Assembly (NCBI RefSeq): GCF_000152965.1
Contig: NZ_CH902583.1
Location: 1,386,087 to 1,450,086 of the forward strand
Origin: Roseobacter sp. MED193
GTDB lineage: Bacteria > Pseudomonadota > Alphaproteobacteria > Rhodobacterales > Rhodobacteraceae
Direction of reading: 5' to 3'
Length of the DNA: 64,000 bases
In this document: positions 27,756-36,102 of the stretch, one piece after another
Position numbering within the stretch: position 1 is the first letter of the stretch
How the letters are laid out: each line of letters opens with the position of its first letter
Made by a program: the position numbers and the translations under genes
Notes under the pieces: generated by a model
What the model saw: only the letters and a program-made list of their open reading frames with translations
Told to the model about the DNA's origin: nothing
Databases searched by the model: none

Positions 27756-29036
27756 TCAACGGCGGGCCATTTTCTGTGGCAAGAGGCGCCGCCAGCTGCT
27801 CCAGAAACTGCCCCAGCCCCGACCAGGTGGTCTGGTGTCCAGAACCGGAATCGAGGCCACAGGCGCTAGGCCTGTTTCGCGCTCCATCTGGGCCGCAGAG
27901 CGCAGCACCGGGGCGCGTAGCTCCAACACAAAGGCAAAGGCAAGCCCAGCCAGAAGACTGGCCATCCCCCCCAGCAGCGCTTTGTTCTTACGCGCCGAAG
28001 TCGAAGGATAGTCCGCAAGCCCTGCAGGCTCCAGTACGGTCAGCCGCTCGCCTTGACGCGAGGTCTCCAGACGGAACCCCACTTCGGCCTCATTGCGCCG
28101 CGTGGATACAACCTCCAGTTCGCCCTGCAGCGATTGCATCTGCCGGGCGTAGACCCCCAATTGGCGTTGAACCTCTGGCGTGGTTTGCAGCGCCGTCTCC
28201 AACTCCTTCTTGCGCTGGGTCAACAGATCGAGCTGCGCGTCCAGAGTTGCCAGCTGTTCCTGGGCCTCAGCCAACATACGACGCGCAGTCGCTGGGCGCT
28301 CATTCGCGCTAGCCTGATCTGCGGATCTGCGGATCTGGATCTTTTCTCGTTCTATATCCAGCAAGCTCTGATTGATTGCAGCAACTTCGTTGCGACGGAA
28401 TTCAGCCGTGCCAGGCAGCGCCACATCATTGGCCGCATGAAAGGCCGAAATTTCATCTTCCAGCGTGGTGATCTGACTTGCCAAAGCGGCTTCTTTTTCG
28501 GCAAAGAAGCTCAGGGTTTCACGGGCCTGGGCAATCCGGCTGCTGACACTTAATTCGATGGTGCGACTGCCAAATTCGCTGGCAACCTGCTGCGCCTGTT
28601 CCGCTGTCGGCATCATGGCGGTAATGGTCAATACCGAAATGGTGCCGTCATCCGCAAACCCTTCACGCACGGCGGCGACGCCGGTAATACTCACGGCGTT
28701 GCGCAGCATCACCACCTTTTCCGTCGGCGTCAGCGCGGGAATATCTGCATAAAGCGAGAATTTTTCGATGATATCGAGCAAGGTGCCGCGGGCCATCAGC
28801 CGCTGTTCGATCAGTTGCATCCGCCGCGCCGAGGAGCCCTCGACGGTGGATTTAGCAAGATCATCCGCAATTGTAGGCCGGGTGACCTGAATCACCTCGG
28901 CGCTGTGGTACATATGCTGTTGATTGAGTGCCACCCAAACCGAAAGTATGCTGCCTGCGACCACGACATATAAAATAACCGCCGCACGGCGACGCAGCAT
29001 GTCCAGAAAATCTGCCAGCGAAAAAATCGGCCCCAT
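27756..29036 (-). CDS. Wzz-type chain-length/polysaccharide co-polymerase
   Basis: 426 residues. A short cytoplasmic N-terminus (FSLADFLDMLRRRAA) leads into transmembrane segment 1 (VILYVVVAGSILSVWVALNQ). A periplasmic alpha-helical domain rich in coiled coil follows (residues about 150-310, with many Glu, Gln and Arg), and a proline-containing second helix lies near 350 (ALLGGMASLLAGLAFAFVLE). This is the topology of Wzz/GNVR proteins, which set polymer length together with Wzy. It carries no kinase domain; the separate ATPase gene 151 bp upstream would be its partner, as in split BY-kinase systems. Confidence 0.85.
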   Translation of the reverse strand: MGPIFSLADFLDMLRRRAAVILYVVVAGSILSVWVALNQQHMYHSAEVIQVTRPTIADDLAKSTVEGSSARRMQLIEQRLMARGTLLDIIEKFSLYADIPALTPTEKVVMLRNAVSITGVAAVREGFADDGTISVLTITAMMPTAEQAQQVASEFGSRTIELSVSSRIAQARETLSFFAEKEAALASQITTLEDEISAFHAANDVALPGTAEFRRNEVAAINQSLLDIEREKIQIRRSADQASANERPATARRMLAEAQEQLATLDAQLDLLTQRKKELETALQTTPEVQRQLGVYARQMQSLQGELEVVSTRRNEAEVGFRLETSRQGERLTVLEPAGLADYPSTSARKNKALLGGMASLLAGLAFAFVLELRAPVLRSAAQMERETGLAPVASIPVLDTRPPGRGWGSFWSSWRRLLPQKMARR

Positions 29037-29187
29037 GGGTCAGCTCACCTTGTCATCATCTCTCACATCCTGCCTGTGTTTGCTGCCGCAGACCAGCGCA
29101 CAAGCGGATACATTCACCAGTTCTTACAGCACTGCAACCGGGCAAAACTGTGGCTTTGACCGGGTGCTTTGGCGAAAGACGATGGAT

Positions 29188-30300
29188 TTAGGGTGTGACC
29201 TGCGACTTATCGGACTGTTGGGCCCGGTTCAGCACCACCCCAAGCAGTGGTGCATGGCCTGCGAGCATCTTTTCGCAAGCGGCAAGTTCGGCAGCAGTGG
29301 TCCGATCCCCATCAGAGATCAGCAACACACCGTCCACCTGCGGCAAGAAGGCCGTGACGTCATCATGCTCTAACACAGGCGGCAGATCGAACAGGACGGT
29401 ATCAGCCCCTGTCTCCTCGATCATAGAAGAGATCACCTCGGCTGCCCGCCGGTCATGCAGGATATCCGAAGCATTGAGTTCAGGGTGGCAATTGCAGCCC
29501 ACCGCCAAGGTATCCGACAATCGTTGCAGGTGCTGGCCCAGCGGAACCTCACCCGCGAGGAAGGCTGCCATATTGCCATGGGGCGGGATGCCCAAGGCCG
29601 ATGCGATGCCGGGATGGCGGAAATTCATATCCATCAGCACAGTGCGGCTCTGGGGTACCCGAGCAAGGCTCAGCGCCAGATTGACCGCGCTAAATGTCGT
29701 CCCCCCCCCTGCAGCGGGGCTGGTAATCGCAACACGTTTCCAGCCATGCGCCTTGAGGCTGTGGAGAAGCCGGGTGCGCAACAGATCGAAGGCCCGCGCC
29801 GTTGGCGAGGCGCGAAAGGCGCTCACCAATGGCAGGCGCGAGGGTTTTTGCCCCAGAAAATCAAATGGAATCTCAGGCATCTGCAACCAGGGATCAAAGC
29901 GCGTTGGCAAACCCGCTGGCGGTTCTTGTGCAATCTCAACCCGCGATTGCGGGTCCAGTTCCAACCGGGTCGTGGCCCGCGCAGGGCGGGTAGACTGTGG
30001 TTGTAGTTTTTCTAACTTTGGCTTGGCATTTGGCTGTTTGACTTCTGCGGAGGTGGGAACCGGTTGTGAGGAATCTGTTCCCACAGGCGCAGCAGCTTCC
30101 ACGCCAACCCGCTGGCCCTGCATCTGATCCGCCTTTTGGCGCGCCTGAGCGCTGCGGCGGCGAAATGTTTTGAAACCCTTTTGCGTCATGCGGTCCTCAC
30201 CAGCCGTTCCAAAGGCGGTCTCTGTGTTACCCAGGTCAGTTTCACCGTCCTGTGGACGGGGTGGGATGCCATCAGAGGCAGATACAGCAAAATGCTTCAT
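29188..30300 (-). CDS. CpsD/CapB-like polysaccharide ATPase with altered P-loop
   Basis: 370 residues. Residues 1-150 are a low-complexity, Pro/Gln/Lys-rich extension. From 160 the fold is that of BY-kinases and ParA-like ATPases: FRASPTARAFDLLRTRLL, then RVAITSPAAGGGTTFSAVN at the Walker A place (192-203), VLMDMNFRHPG as Walker A', and TVLFDLPPVLEHDD as Walker B. The P-loop lysine expected before the Thr pair is Gly, and no C-terminal tyrosine cluster is visible. It may have lost kinase activity and act as a regulatory partner of the Wzz-like protein, or use a variant site. AGGAG lies 8 bases upstream of ATG. Minus-strand order is sugar transferase, this gene, Wzz-like gene, each 151 bp apart. 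Confidence 0.78.
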   Translation of the reverse strand: MKHFAVSASDGIPPRPQDGETDLGNTETAFGTAGEDRMTQKGFKTFRRRSAQARQKADQMQGQRVGVEAAAPVGTDSSQPVPTSAEVKQPNAKPKLEKLQPQSTRPARATTRLELDPQSRVEIAQEPPAGLPTRFDPWLQMPEIPFDFLGQKPSRLPLVSAFRASPTARAFDLLRTRLLHSLKAHGWKRVAITSPAAGGGTTFSAVNLALSLARVPQSRTVLMDMNFRHPGIASALGIPPHGNMAAFLAGEVPLGQHLQRLSDTLAVGCNCHPELNASDILHDRRAAEVISSMIEETGADTVLFDLPPVLEHDDVTAFLPQVDGVLLISDGDRTTAAELAACEKMLAGHAPLLGVVLNRAQQSDKSQVTP

Positions 30301-30451
30301 GCGTCATCTCCTGACAATTCCAACATCTACAACTTGACATCAGAGGCTGTCCTACCCCCTCTGTGCCCAGCATATTTCTCGCCCTTGCCCTTAGCCGTTT
30401 TGCGACAGCTTGGGCCTTTTCAAATCTGTATCGCAGTCAAAGGCAAAGAGA

Positions 30452-31267
30452 TTAATATCCAGTGCCTTTGGCAACGACGCCAACCGTACGGCACAGAAGG
30501 CTCAAATCTTGCTTCAACCCCATATCACCCAGGTAATCCACATCTGCCTTGGCCCGCGAGGCAAAACTGCTTTCGTTGCGGGTAGAGACCTGCCAGATCC
30601 CTGTGATGCCAGGTTTTACAGCAAAATATGCGCTGGGATCGCCGTACAGAGGCAGCTGTTCTGGCAGCATCGGGCGCGGGCCGACCAAGCTCATCTCTCC
30701 GGTGGCCACATTCCAAAGCTGAGGAAGCTCGTCCAGGGAGGTCATACGCAAGAAGCGCCCCACACGGGTAATCCGAGGGTCAGATTTGAGCTTTTGAGTG
30801 GTTTCCCATTCGTGGCGCAGCTCTGGATCGCTGTCCAGACAGGCTTGCAACCGTGCATCCGCATCGCGAACCATGGTACGCAGCTTGAAAATGCGAAAGC
30901 GCTTCCCCTGTTGCCCCAAGCGTTCCTGGCTATAAAACGGCAGACCGCTTTCGAGCAAAAGCACCAAGGCGGACAGCACAATAATCGGCAAGGCAACAGG
31001 CAGTGCCAACAAAACCAGAAACAGGTCCAATACCCGCTTTCCCGCCAAAGCGTAGCCTGAGTTTTTGCCGCGCGCCGTCGCCAATGCCTGGCTGATGCTG
31101 GCCCCAGCCGAGTAGGGTGCAGCTGACACTGGGCTGACCGGGTTCATCACCGGGTTCGCTGCGCAAACCAAAGAAGATCTCCTTGCCACGGTGATACCGG
31201 GCACGGTCAAACCAGGTGCAGCAAAAGCCTGCTCGGTTGCGTTTGATACGAAATCTTTCATCGTCAC
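30452..31267 (-). CDS. Undecaprenyl-phosphate sugar-1-phosphate transferase (ExoY/WbaP C-domain type)
   Basis: 271 residues. The enzyme starts repeat-unit synthesis by moving a sugar-1-phosphate (often galactose or glucose) onto undecaprenyl phosphate. Signatures: one hydrophobic hairpin (VLDLFLVLLALPVALPIIVL), RFRIFKLRTMVRDAD, DPRITRVGRFLRMTSLDELP, LWNVATGEMSLVGPRPMLPE and VKPGITGIWQVS. All are intact. It has only the catalytic domain, with no extra N-terminal helices. The start is GTG at 31267 or ATG at 31261. A good promoter (TTGCCC-18-TATAAT) lies about 230 bp upstream. It is probably the first gene of the leftward kinase/Wzz unit. Confidence 0.92.
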   Translation of the reverse strand: MTMKDFVSNATEQAFAAPGLTVPGITVARRSSLVCAANPVMNPVSPVSAAPYSAGASISQALATARGKNSGYALAGKRVLDLFLVLLALPVALPIIVLSALVLLLESGLPFYSQERLGQQGKRFRIFKLRTMVRDADARLQACLDSDPELRHEWETTQKLKSDPRITRVGRFLRMTSLDELPQLWNVATGEMSLVGPRPMLPEQLPLYGDPSAYFAVKPGITGIWQVSTRNESSFASRAKADVDYLGDMGLKQDLSLLCRTVGVVAKGTGY

Positions 31268-31494
31268 CCCATGCGCTCGCAGCTATTGCTCCGGGAAAAT
31301 CCCGGCGCTCAAAGCTCCTTCATTTGCCAAAACCCGCAACAGCAGCGAAGCGGGCGATGTCATCACTTTTTGGGTTTTACCGAACCATGCCCCCACATGG
31401 TTCGCCCCTGCTGAATGCTCGGGCTGGATACCCCTGTTGCTCTTTCAAGCTACAGCATTCCGTGACCAGAATATATCTAATCAAATTGTAGGGA

Positions 31495-31524
31495 ATTATA
31501 ACCAAAGGTTAGCGATTGGGGCAA
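31495..31524 (-). promoter_or_regulatory. Sigma-70-type promoter for the sugar-transferase gene
   Basis: Read on the minus strand: TTGCCC (31519-31524), an 18-base spacer, then a perfect TATAAT (31495-31500). It points toward the start at 31267 and lies in an AT-rich island of an otherwise GC-rich gap. Start of transcription near 31488 would give an untranslated leader of about 220 bases. Confidence 0.5.
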
Positions 31525-31823
31525 AAAAGGGTCCCAAAGGCGCAAAAGGGGAAACAATCTACCCTCTAGGCTATAAACTAGCCGCGAAATCCCATTAGTC
31601 ACCAAAGCGAGTTCATGCTTTCGGCGTCAAAATGCCTGATTCTTTAAGGCCACGCCAGCCGTTGGAAGTTTCTGGATCTCGCGCCCTTCAGGCCTTCTCC
31701 CAGGTACTGCCCCTCTTCCCGCTCCCCCCATATTGCTGTCCACCGCCCTTAATCCCCCCTCTCCCCGCCTCTGTATCGAGATCCCCGGCCGGGACCCGCA
31801 GCAAGGAGCAGCCTTTGCCATTT

Positions 31824-31916
31824 TGCGCGCCAGCGTCGTTGCTCTGCAAAGAGCGGCGGCGCCGGCCCAGGGGGATGAAATCTCCCAGGGGAGATAAATC
31901 TGCGCGGGAGACCCCC
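31824..31916. repeat. Interspersed palindromic repeat, copy 2
   Basis: GCGCGCCAGCGT is followed, after a 20-base insertion relative to copy 1, by GGCGCCGGCCCAGGGG (31858 onward), a hairpin with arms ATCTCCC (31880-31886) and GGGAGAT (31889-31895), and TGCGCGGGAGACCCCC (31901-31916). Block order and orientation match the element at 24691-24767. The two copies bracket the segment with the GT4, Wzx, Wzz, ATPase and sugar-transferase genes. Confidence 0.5.
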
Positions 31917-31985
31917 GGTTTTCACTTTAGTCGACGTCCTGCATCCAAAGGGCAAAGGGCGCAGAGGTTGATGCAATTGCCCTGC

Positions 31986-32780
31986 CTAGATCTTATGACG
32001 CGCGCCCTGTGCAGGGGGCGTTTCAGCGGGACCTGCAAAACACTGTGCCACCTCCATCCACCGTGCCGCCGTGGCGCCACGGGTTTCAAGATCAGTATCC
32101 GCGATATTGCGCACCTGCGTGACCACTCGAGAAAATTCCACCGCAGTCCCCCGCACCACATTGTCCTCTTGCGGATCATTCCAGGTCCAGACCGCCCCAG
32201 AGGGGCCTATAAGTTCCACAAATGGGGCAGGCTCTGGAATGGGCTCTTTGCGATTTTTGAAGGTCCAGCCATAGGTCGACACCCCCAGATGCGCGATATT
32301 GCGGATCCTGTCTTGCTCCTGCCGCTCTACGCCCAATAGATCAAAGACCTCCTGTCCATGAGCCCAAGTCTCCATCTGCCGCGCCGTGATCGAGCTGAGC
32401 GCGCTCATATCCGGGCCCACCCATTTGACCCGCGCTTTTGGGTTTGCCTTGGCAAAGGCATCGGCGCAGCGCTCGGCTCCTACTCGCCAAGCCTCAAACA
32501 AAGCCCGGCCAGACAGGCCATCGAGCCAGGGAAACTGACAGTCCAGAATTGACTTGCCCGATTGCATATCTTTCACAATCGGCCCAATGAACTGCCCAAA
32601 GGCGACTTCTCCCTGCAACGAGGTCTCAGCCGCAACGTTGAACAAATGCAAATGTCCCAACACGTGATCAATGGTCCAGTCCTTAAACTGAGTGGGACGA
32701 TGCCAATCCGCCTCTGTTAGATCCTGTAACAGATCCGCAAGCGCCCGGCTCTCGGCGCGAAAATCTTCGGCTTGTTGCAT
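31986..32780 (-). CDS. TIGR03084-like DinB/maleylpyruvate-isomerase-fold protein
   Basis: 264 residues. The four-helix DinB-type start has LTEADWHRPTQFKDWTIDHV and LGHLHLFN, supplying the first metal-binding His. ITARQMETWAHGQEVFDLL near residue 135 supplies another, and IRNIAHLGVSTYGWTFKNR follows. The pattern fits the TIGR03084 group of putative metal-binding, mycothiol-dependent-isomerase-like proteins of unknown substrate; such enzymes in Proteobacteria would use another thiol or none. It diverges from the TetR gene across a 103-bp region with an operator-like palindrome, so it is probably controlled by that regulator and linked to the acyl-CoA dehydrogenase. Confidence 0.72.
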   Translation of the reverse strand: MQQAEDFRAESRALADLLQDLTEADWHRPTQFKDWTIDHVLGHLHLFNVAAETSLQGEVAFGQFIGPIVKDMQSGKSILDCQFPWLDGLSGRALFEAWRVGAERCADAFAKANPKARVKWVGPDMSALSSITARQMETWAHGQEVFDLLGVERQEQDRIRNIAHLGVSTYGWTFKNRKEPIPEPAPFVELIGPSGAVWTWNDPQEDNVVRGTAVEFSRVVTQVRNIADTDLETRGATAARWMEVAQCFAGPAETPPAQGARHKI

Positions 32781-32837
32781 GTTTGGCTCCCTTGGCTGGC
32801 CAAATGCCGCTGCGTTTGACCGGAATTCATGTGATTG

Positions 32838-32857
32838 AACAGACCAGATGTTCTGTT
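32838..32857. promoter_or_regulatory. TetR-type operator between divergent genes
   Basis: AACAGACC-AGAT-GTTCTGTT is an 8-bp dyad with one mismatch around a 4-base centre. It lies 27 bp before the TetR start and 58 bp before the divergent TIGR03084-like start. Position and length suit autoregulation by the adjacent TetR protein. Confidence 0.5.
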
Positions 32858-32883
32858 TTACGATTCGTCAAAAGGATATGCCG

Positions 32884-33582
32884 ATGCGCACAGGAACCGA
32901 AGACCAACCGAACGTCACCACTAGCGCGACCCAAACCCAGCGCGGTAATCCGCTGCGGGTGGCCCGCACCCGAGGCAAAATCCTTGATGCGGTGATCTCC
33001 TCGCTGGACGAGGTTGGGTATTCAGAATGTTCCATAAACCGGGTGCAGACCCAGGCGGGAGTCTCACGCGGTGCGCTCACCCATCACTTCCCATCCAAAG
33101 AAGAGATGATGGTGAAAACCCTCGAACATCTGCTGGAACCAGTGCGCGGCACCTCAATCCCCGGCGACCAAGAGGCCAATATGCTGCGCCCTTCTGAGAG
33201 CAGTGCCTGCCTGCAGGACCAGCTGCACGCGTTATGGAGACAGGTCATCAATACCCGCGAAGGGCGCGCCCTGATGGAGATCCTTGTTGCGGCCCGTACA
33301 GATCAGGCGCTGCATGACCGCATTACCCCGGCGCTCTGGAGCTATAACGACGAATTTAACCGCAACATTGCCAATCTCTACCAGGCGACCGAGGGCCATG
33401 AGGATGAGCTGGCGCTGCTTTGGTCGATCTGCCGCAGTTTCATGCGGGGGCTGCACACCCAGGTCCCCTTTGAACGGGATCCCAAAATTATCACCAAGAT
33501 GGTCGAACTGTTTGGCCGCATCATGGCGCCACATATGTCTGCGCGCAGTCCTAGGGGAAAGACCGATGAAGAACCCATTTGA
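32884..33582 (+). CDS. TetR family transcriptional regulator
   Basis: About 232 residues. The N-terminal helix-turn-helix is clear: AKILDAVISSLDEVGYSECS, then INRVQTQAGVSRGALTHHFP and SKEEMMVKTLEHLL. The C-terminal ligand-binding half is less conserved and ends in a basic tail. I chose ATG at 32884 because AAAGGA (32871-32876) lies 7 bases upstream; ATGs at 32848 and 32878 are in frame but poorly placed. Its end overlaps the acyl-CoA dehydrogenase by 17 bp, so both are co-transcribed. It probably senses an acyl-CoA or related acid and represses both divergent units. Confidence 0.87.
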   Translation: MRTGTEDQPNVTTSATQTQRGNPLRVARTRGKILDAVISSLDEVGYSECSINRVQTQAGVSRGALTHHFPSKEEMMVKTLEHLLEPVRGTSIPGDQEANMLRPSESSACLQDQLHALWRQVINTREGRALMEILVAARTDQALHDRITPALWSYNDEFNRNIANLYQATEGHEDELALLWSICRSFMRGLHTQVPFERDPKIITKMVELFGRIMAPHMSARSPRGKTDEEPI

Positions 33583-34708
33583 AACACCAGAACATCGCGC
33601 CTTTCGCGACAGTATTCGCAGCTTTGTAGAAAAAGAAATCCAGCCCTATTGCGACGACTGGGACGAGGCGGGCGCGGTGCCTTGGGAGCTGCACCAGAAA
33701 ATCGGTGAGTTTGGTGTCTGGGGTTTTGGCATTGATGAGAAATACGGGGGCCTTGGGTTCGACGACTGTTTCCTGCGGGCGGCCTATAGCGAAGAGCTGT
33801 GCCGCTGTGGTGCTGGCGGTGTCACCGCAGCCCTGGCTGGACGCACCATTTCTGTTGAGCCCATCGCGCGGCTGGCCTGCGACGACATCCGCGAACGGGT
33901 GCTGCCGGAAATCCTATCTGGGCGTAAAGGTTCCTCCCTCGGGGTAACCGAACCGGGGGGCGGTTCGGATGTCGCCAACCTCAAGACCACGGCGCGGCGC
34001 GATGGCAATCACTGGGTGCTCAATGGCTCCAAGACCTTTATCACTGGCGGGATGACCTCGGATTACTTTGTCATCCCGGCCCGTACTGGTGGCCAGGGGC
34101 TGGACGGGATCTCCCTGTTCTTTGTAGAGGCGGATACCGCTGGCTTCTCGCGGTCTGCCCTAACCCGCAAGATGGGCTGGTGGTGTTCGGATCAGGCAAC
34201 GCTGTTTCTGGACGAGGTTCGCGTCCCTGCCAGCAACATGATGGGCGACGAAGGCACCGGGTTTCTGGCCATCATGAACAATTTCAACATGGAGCGGATC
34301 AACCTGATTGCCGGGGTTCTGGGCATGATGAAGACCTGCCTTGAGGACAGTATCGCCTGGGCGCAGGAGCGCGAGACCTTTGGCAAGAAGCTGATCCGCC
34401 ATCAGGTGATCCGTCATAAGATCGCCGATATGTCCGCCCGTATCGACGCGGTAGAGGCGACGCTGCGGATGATCTGCTGGCAGGTGAACCAGGGTGACAT
34501 GCCAGTGGCAGAACTGAGCAAGGCCAAGTTTTTTGCCACCAAGGCCTGCGAATTCTGCGCCTCAGAGGCCATGCAAATCCTGGGCGGCGCGGGCTATCTG
34601 CGCGGCAACCGGGTGGAGCGCATATACCGAGAGGTCAAGGTTATGGCCATTGGCGGCGGGTCCGAAGAGATCATGCGGGATCTGGCCGTGCGCCAGATGG
34701 GGCTATGA
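33566..34708 (+). CDS. Acyl-CoA dehydrogenase
   Basis: 380 residues, the normal family length. FAD-dependent alpha,beta-oxidation of an acyl-CoA. SLGVTEPGGGSDVANLKTTA and GSKTFITGGMTSDYFV are the central signature, ERETFGKKLIRHQVIRHKIAD the C-terminal helix signature, and QILGGAGYLRGNRVERIYRE the FAD-binding end. The residue aligned with the usual catalytic Glu (YEGTSE motif) is Gly in IGGGSEE; Glu243 in FNMERINLI is a likely base, as in isovaleryl-CoA-type enzymes. Start ATG 33566 has AGGGGA 7 bases upstream; the frame runs open further back but inside the TetR gene. Substrate unknown; branched or cyclic acids are possible. Confidence 0.9.
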   Translation: MKNPFETPEHRAFRDSIRSFVEKEIQPYCDDWDEAGAVPWELHQKIGEFGVWGFGIDEKYGGLGFDDCFLRAAYSEELCRCGAGGVTAALAGRTISVEPIARLACDDIRERVLPEILSGRKGSSLGVTEPGGGSDVANLKTTARRDGNHWVLNGSKTFITGGMTSDYFVIPARTGGQGLDGISLFFVEADTAGFSRSALTRKMGWWCSDQATLFLDEVRVPASNMMGDEGTGFLAIMNNFNMERINLIAGVLGMMKTCLEDSIAWAQERETFGKKLIRHQVIRHKIADMSARIDAVEATLRMICWQVNQGDMPVAELSKAKFFATKACEFCASEAMQILGGAGYLRGNRVERIYREVKVMAIGGGSEEIMRDLAVRQMGL

Positions 34709-34722
34709 CCTCCTGGCAACGA

Positions 34723-35736
34723 TTAACCTTCTGCGATGGCCCGAAAGGCGCGCCCGGCGGCTTCAAAGTTGCGTGCCAGAGGCGCAGTCAGTTTTGATTG
34801 CCCCGCATAATAGGCCCCCACGCGACAGAGCTGCCTCGCATAGTCAGGGTGCACCCCGGCGTCATCATATTTGATCACCCGCGTCTTGCTAAGCCAGCCG
34901 CGTTTTTTAACCTCTTTCTGAATAAGCTTCAGCCGTTGAACCGCATGGAGCGTCACGTAGACTGACAGATAATCAAGGTAGTCGGCAATGTCATAACCAG
35001 CCCCGTGATCAAAGGTATCGATCATCACATCGGCCATCTTGTCCGGAGCAATCGGCCAGGTCTCATCAGCAATGAGCCAGGCAAAATCCTCGCCCCCGTG
35101 ACGCAGCCCGGCATATTCAAAATCAAACCAGCGCACAAAACCATCGTTCCCGATCGCCGCGTTGCCTGCCCGGCAATCCCACTTCAGGAACTGCCGCCCC
35201 GGCTGGTCCATGCGCTCGGCGACCGCAACAAAATCAAACTCCTTTGGAATCCCCATGGAATAGGCCTGCAAAGCCTCCACCGATCCGACCAGATTGATGA
35301 TCCAGTCCCGGTTGGAACCCAGATGCGGCAACATCTCCGCCAGATCGGTCTGGCGCGCCGCAGCATGAATGCGAAAAATAGCTGCGCATGCCTCGGCCGC
35401 CAGCTCCACCTGATCGCCAACCTCGTGCTCCAAGATTTCTCGGCTCAACCGGGTTTCTCCGGTATCGGACTGGAACAAGACATCGTCATTGACCCCCAGA
35501 ACCCGAGGAATGTCGTCGCAATGAGGCCCGAGCTTTTCCAGCACATAGGCCTCCAGATGGGTCCGGCGGAAATTCTCCCGCAGGGTGGCGATCGCCGTCT
35601 CCTCACCAAAATGCAATCGCATAGAAGAACGGGACTTACCGCCAGGCGTGGTAATCTGGTCAGGGACTTTACCCAGGGTCTCTTGTGCTTTTGCGACAAT
35701 ATAAGCCGCGCGCTGATCAAAACTTCCATCCGCCAT
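34723..35736 (-). CDS. Aminoglycoside-phosphotransferase-fold kinase-like protein
   Basis: About 337 residues. The core has FLKWDCRAGNAAIGNDG, where the Asp and Asn correspond to the catalytic HxD...N segment of APH/choline-kinase enzymes (the usual His is Trp). FVRWFDFEYAGLRHGGEDFA follows, with the metal-binding Asp. ADYLDYLSVYVTLHAVQRLK forms the C-terminal helices. Substrate unknown; homologues phosphorylate small alcohols, amino sugars or choline-like compounds. I chose ATG 35736, preceded by GGAGAAGG, over an in-frame ATG at 35805 whose extra 23 residues are basic and unconserved in look. Convergent with the acyl-CoA dehydrogenase. Confidence 0.65.
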   Translation of the reverse strand: MADGSFDQRAAYIVAKAQETLGKVPDQITTPGGKSRSSMRLHFGEETAIATLRENFRRTHLEAYVLEKLGPHCDDIPRVLGVNDDVLFQSDTGETRLSREILEHEVGDQVELAAEACAAIFRIHAAARQTDLAEMLPHLGSNRDWIINLVGSVEALQAYSMGIPKEFDFVAVAERMDQPGRQFLKWDCRAGNAAIGNDGFVRWFDFEYAGLRHGGEDFAWLIADETWPIAPDKMADVMIDTFDHGAGYDIADYLDYLSVYVTLHAVQRLKLIQKEVKKRGWLSKTRVIKYDDAGVHPDYARQLCRVGAYYAGQSKLTAPLARNFEAAGRAFRAIAEG

Positions 35737-36102
35737 CGGCGTCACCTTCTCCTTGGCCCAAAGCGACCTGCGCTCGTGGCATCTTTGGTAACGCTTTAGG
35801 TACAAAAGATGGCATTTTTCGGGAGATATGGCGTCCCATTCGGGGGACTGTCATGGCGGGACCAGATCACGCCCCCCGTGAGGCCCCGCCGAAAGGGTGA
35901 GTCGGGGCAGTCTGCCGTGGCGAAGCCGGGAACAGTCGGCCGCTCCATCACGGATTTGTTTCCGAAATCGCGGCCGAATAAGGCAAATTTTTACAAAAAT
36001 ACGGCAAAAATTTGGCTCAAACCCCGCCCCACTTTAATTTTCCCCAATGCGTTGCCGCTTGGATCTCACAGCGGCGACAGGGGATTATTAGAGGTGTGAG
36101 TT
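35737..36102. other. Divergent intergenic region with AT-rich inverted repeat
   Basis: No gene seen. It contains a 9-bp perfect inverted repeat, CAAATTTTT (35984-35992) and AAAAATTTG (36006-36014), in a sharply AT-rich stretch, then TTTAAT at about 36033 as a possible -10 for the rightward gene. GAGGTG serves as ribosome site before ATG 36103. GC-rich imperfect dyads lie near 35850-35900. Confidence 0.45.

Larger units (their letters stand above)
31268..31985. other. 718-bp intergenic region
   Basis: No credible gene: frames here are short, rich in Pro/Ser/Cys and lack family features. It holds the minus-strand promoter at 31495-31524 with its long leader, and a REP-like repeat at 31824-31916. 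It separates the polysaccharide locus from the acyl-CoA genes. Confidence 0.6.

Noticed and set aside
31632-32339. Plus-strand frame of 235 codons across the repeat and the TIGR03084-like gene
   Set aside because: Half of it is antisense to a recognised gene and the rest is low-complexity Pro/Arg sequence over a palindromic repeat.
33284-33565. Upstream extension of the acyl-CoA dehydrogenase frame
   Set aside because: It lies inside the TetR gene in another frame; family alignment begins at MKNPFETPEHRAF, which has a good ribosome site.
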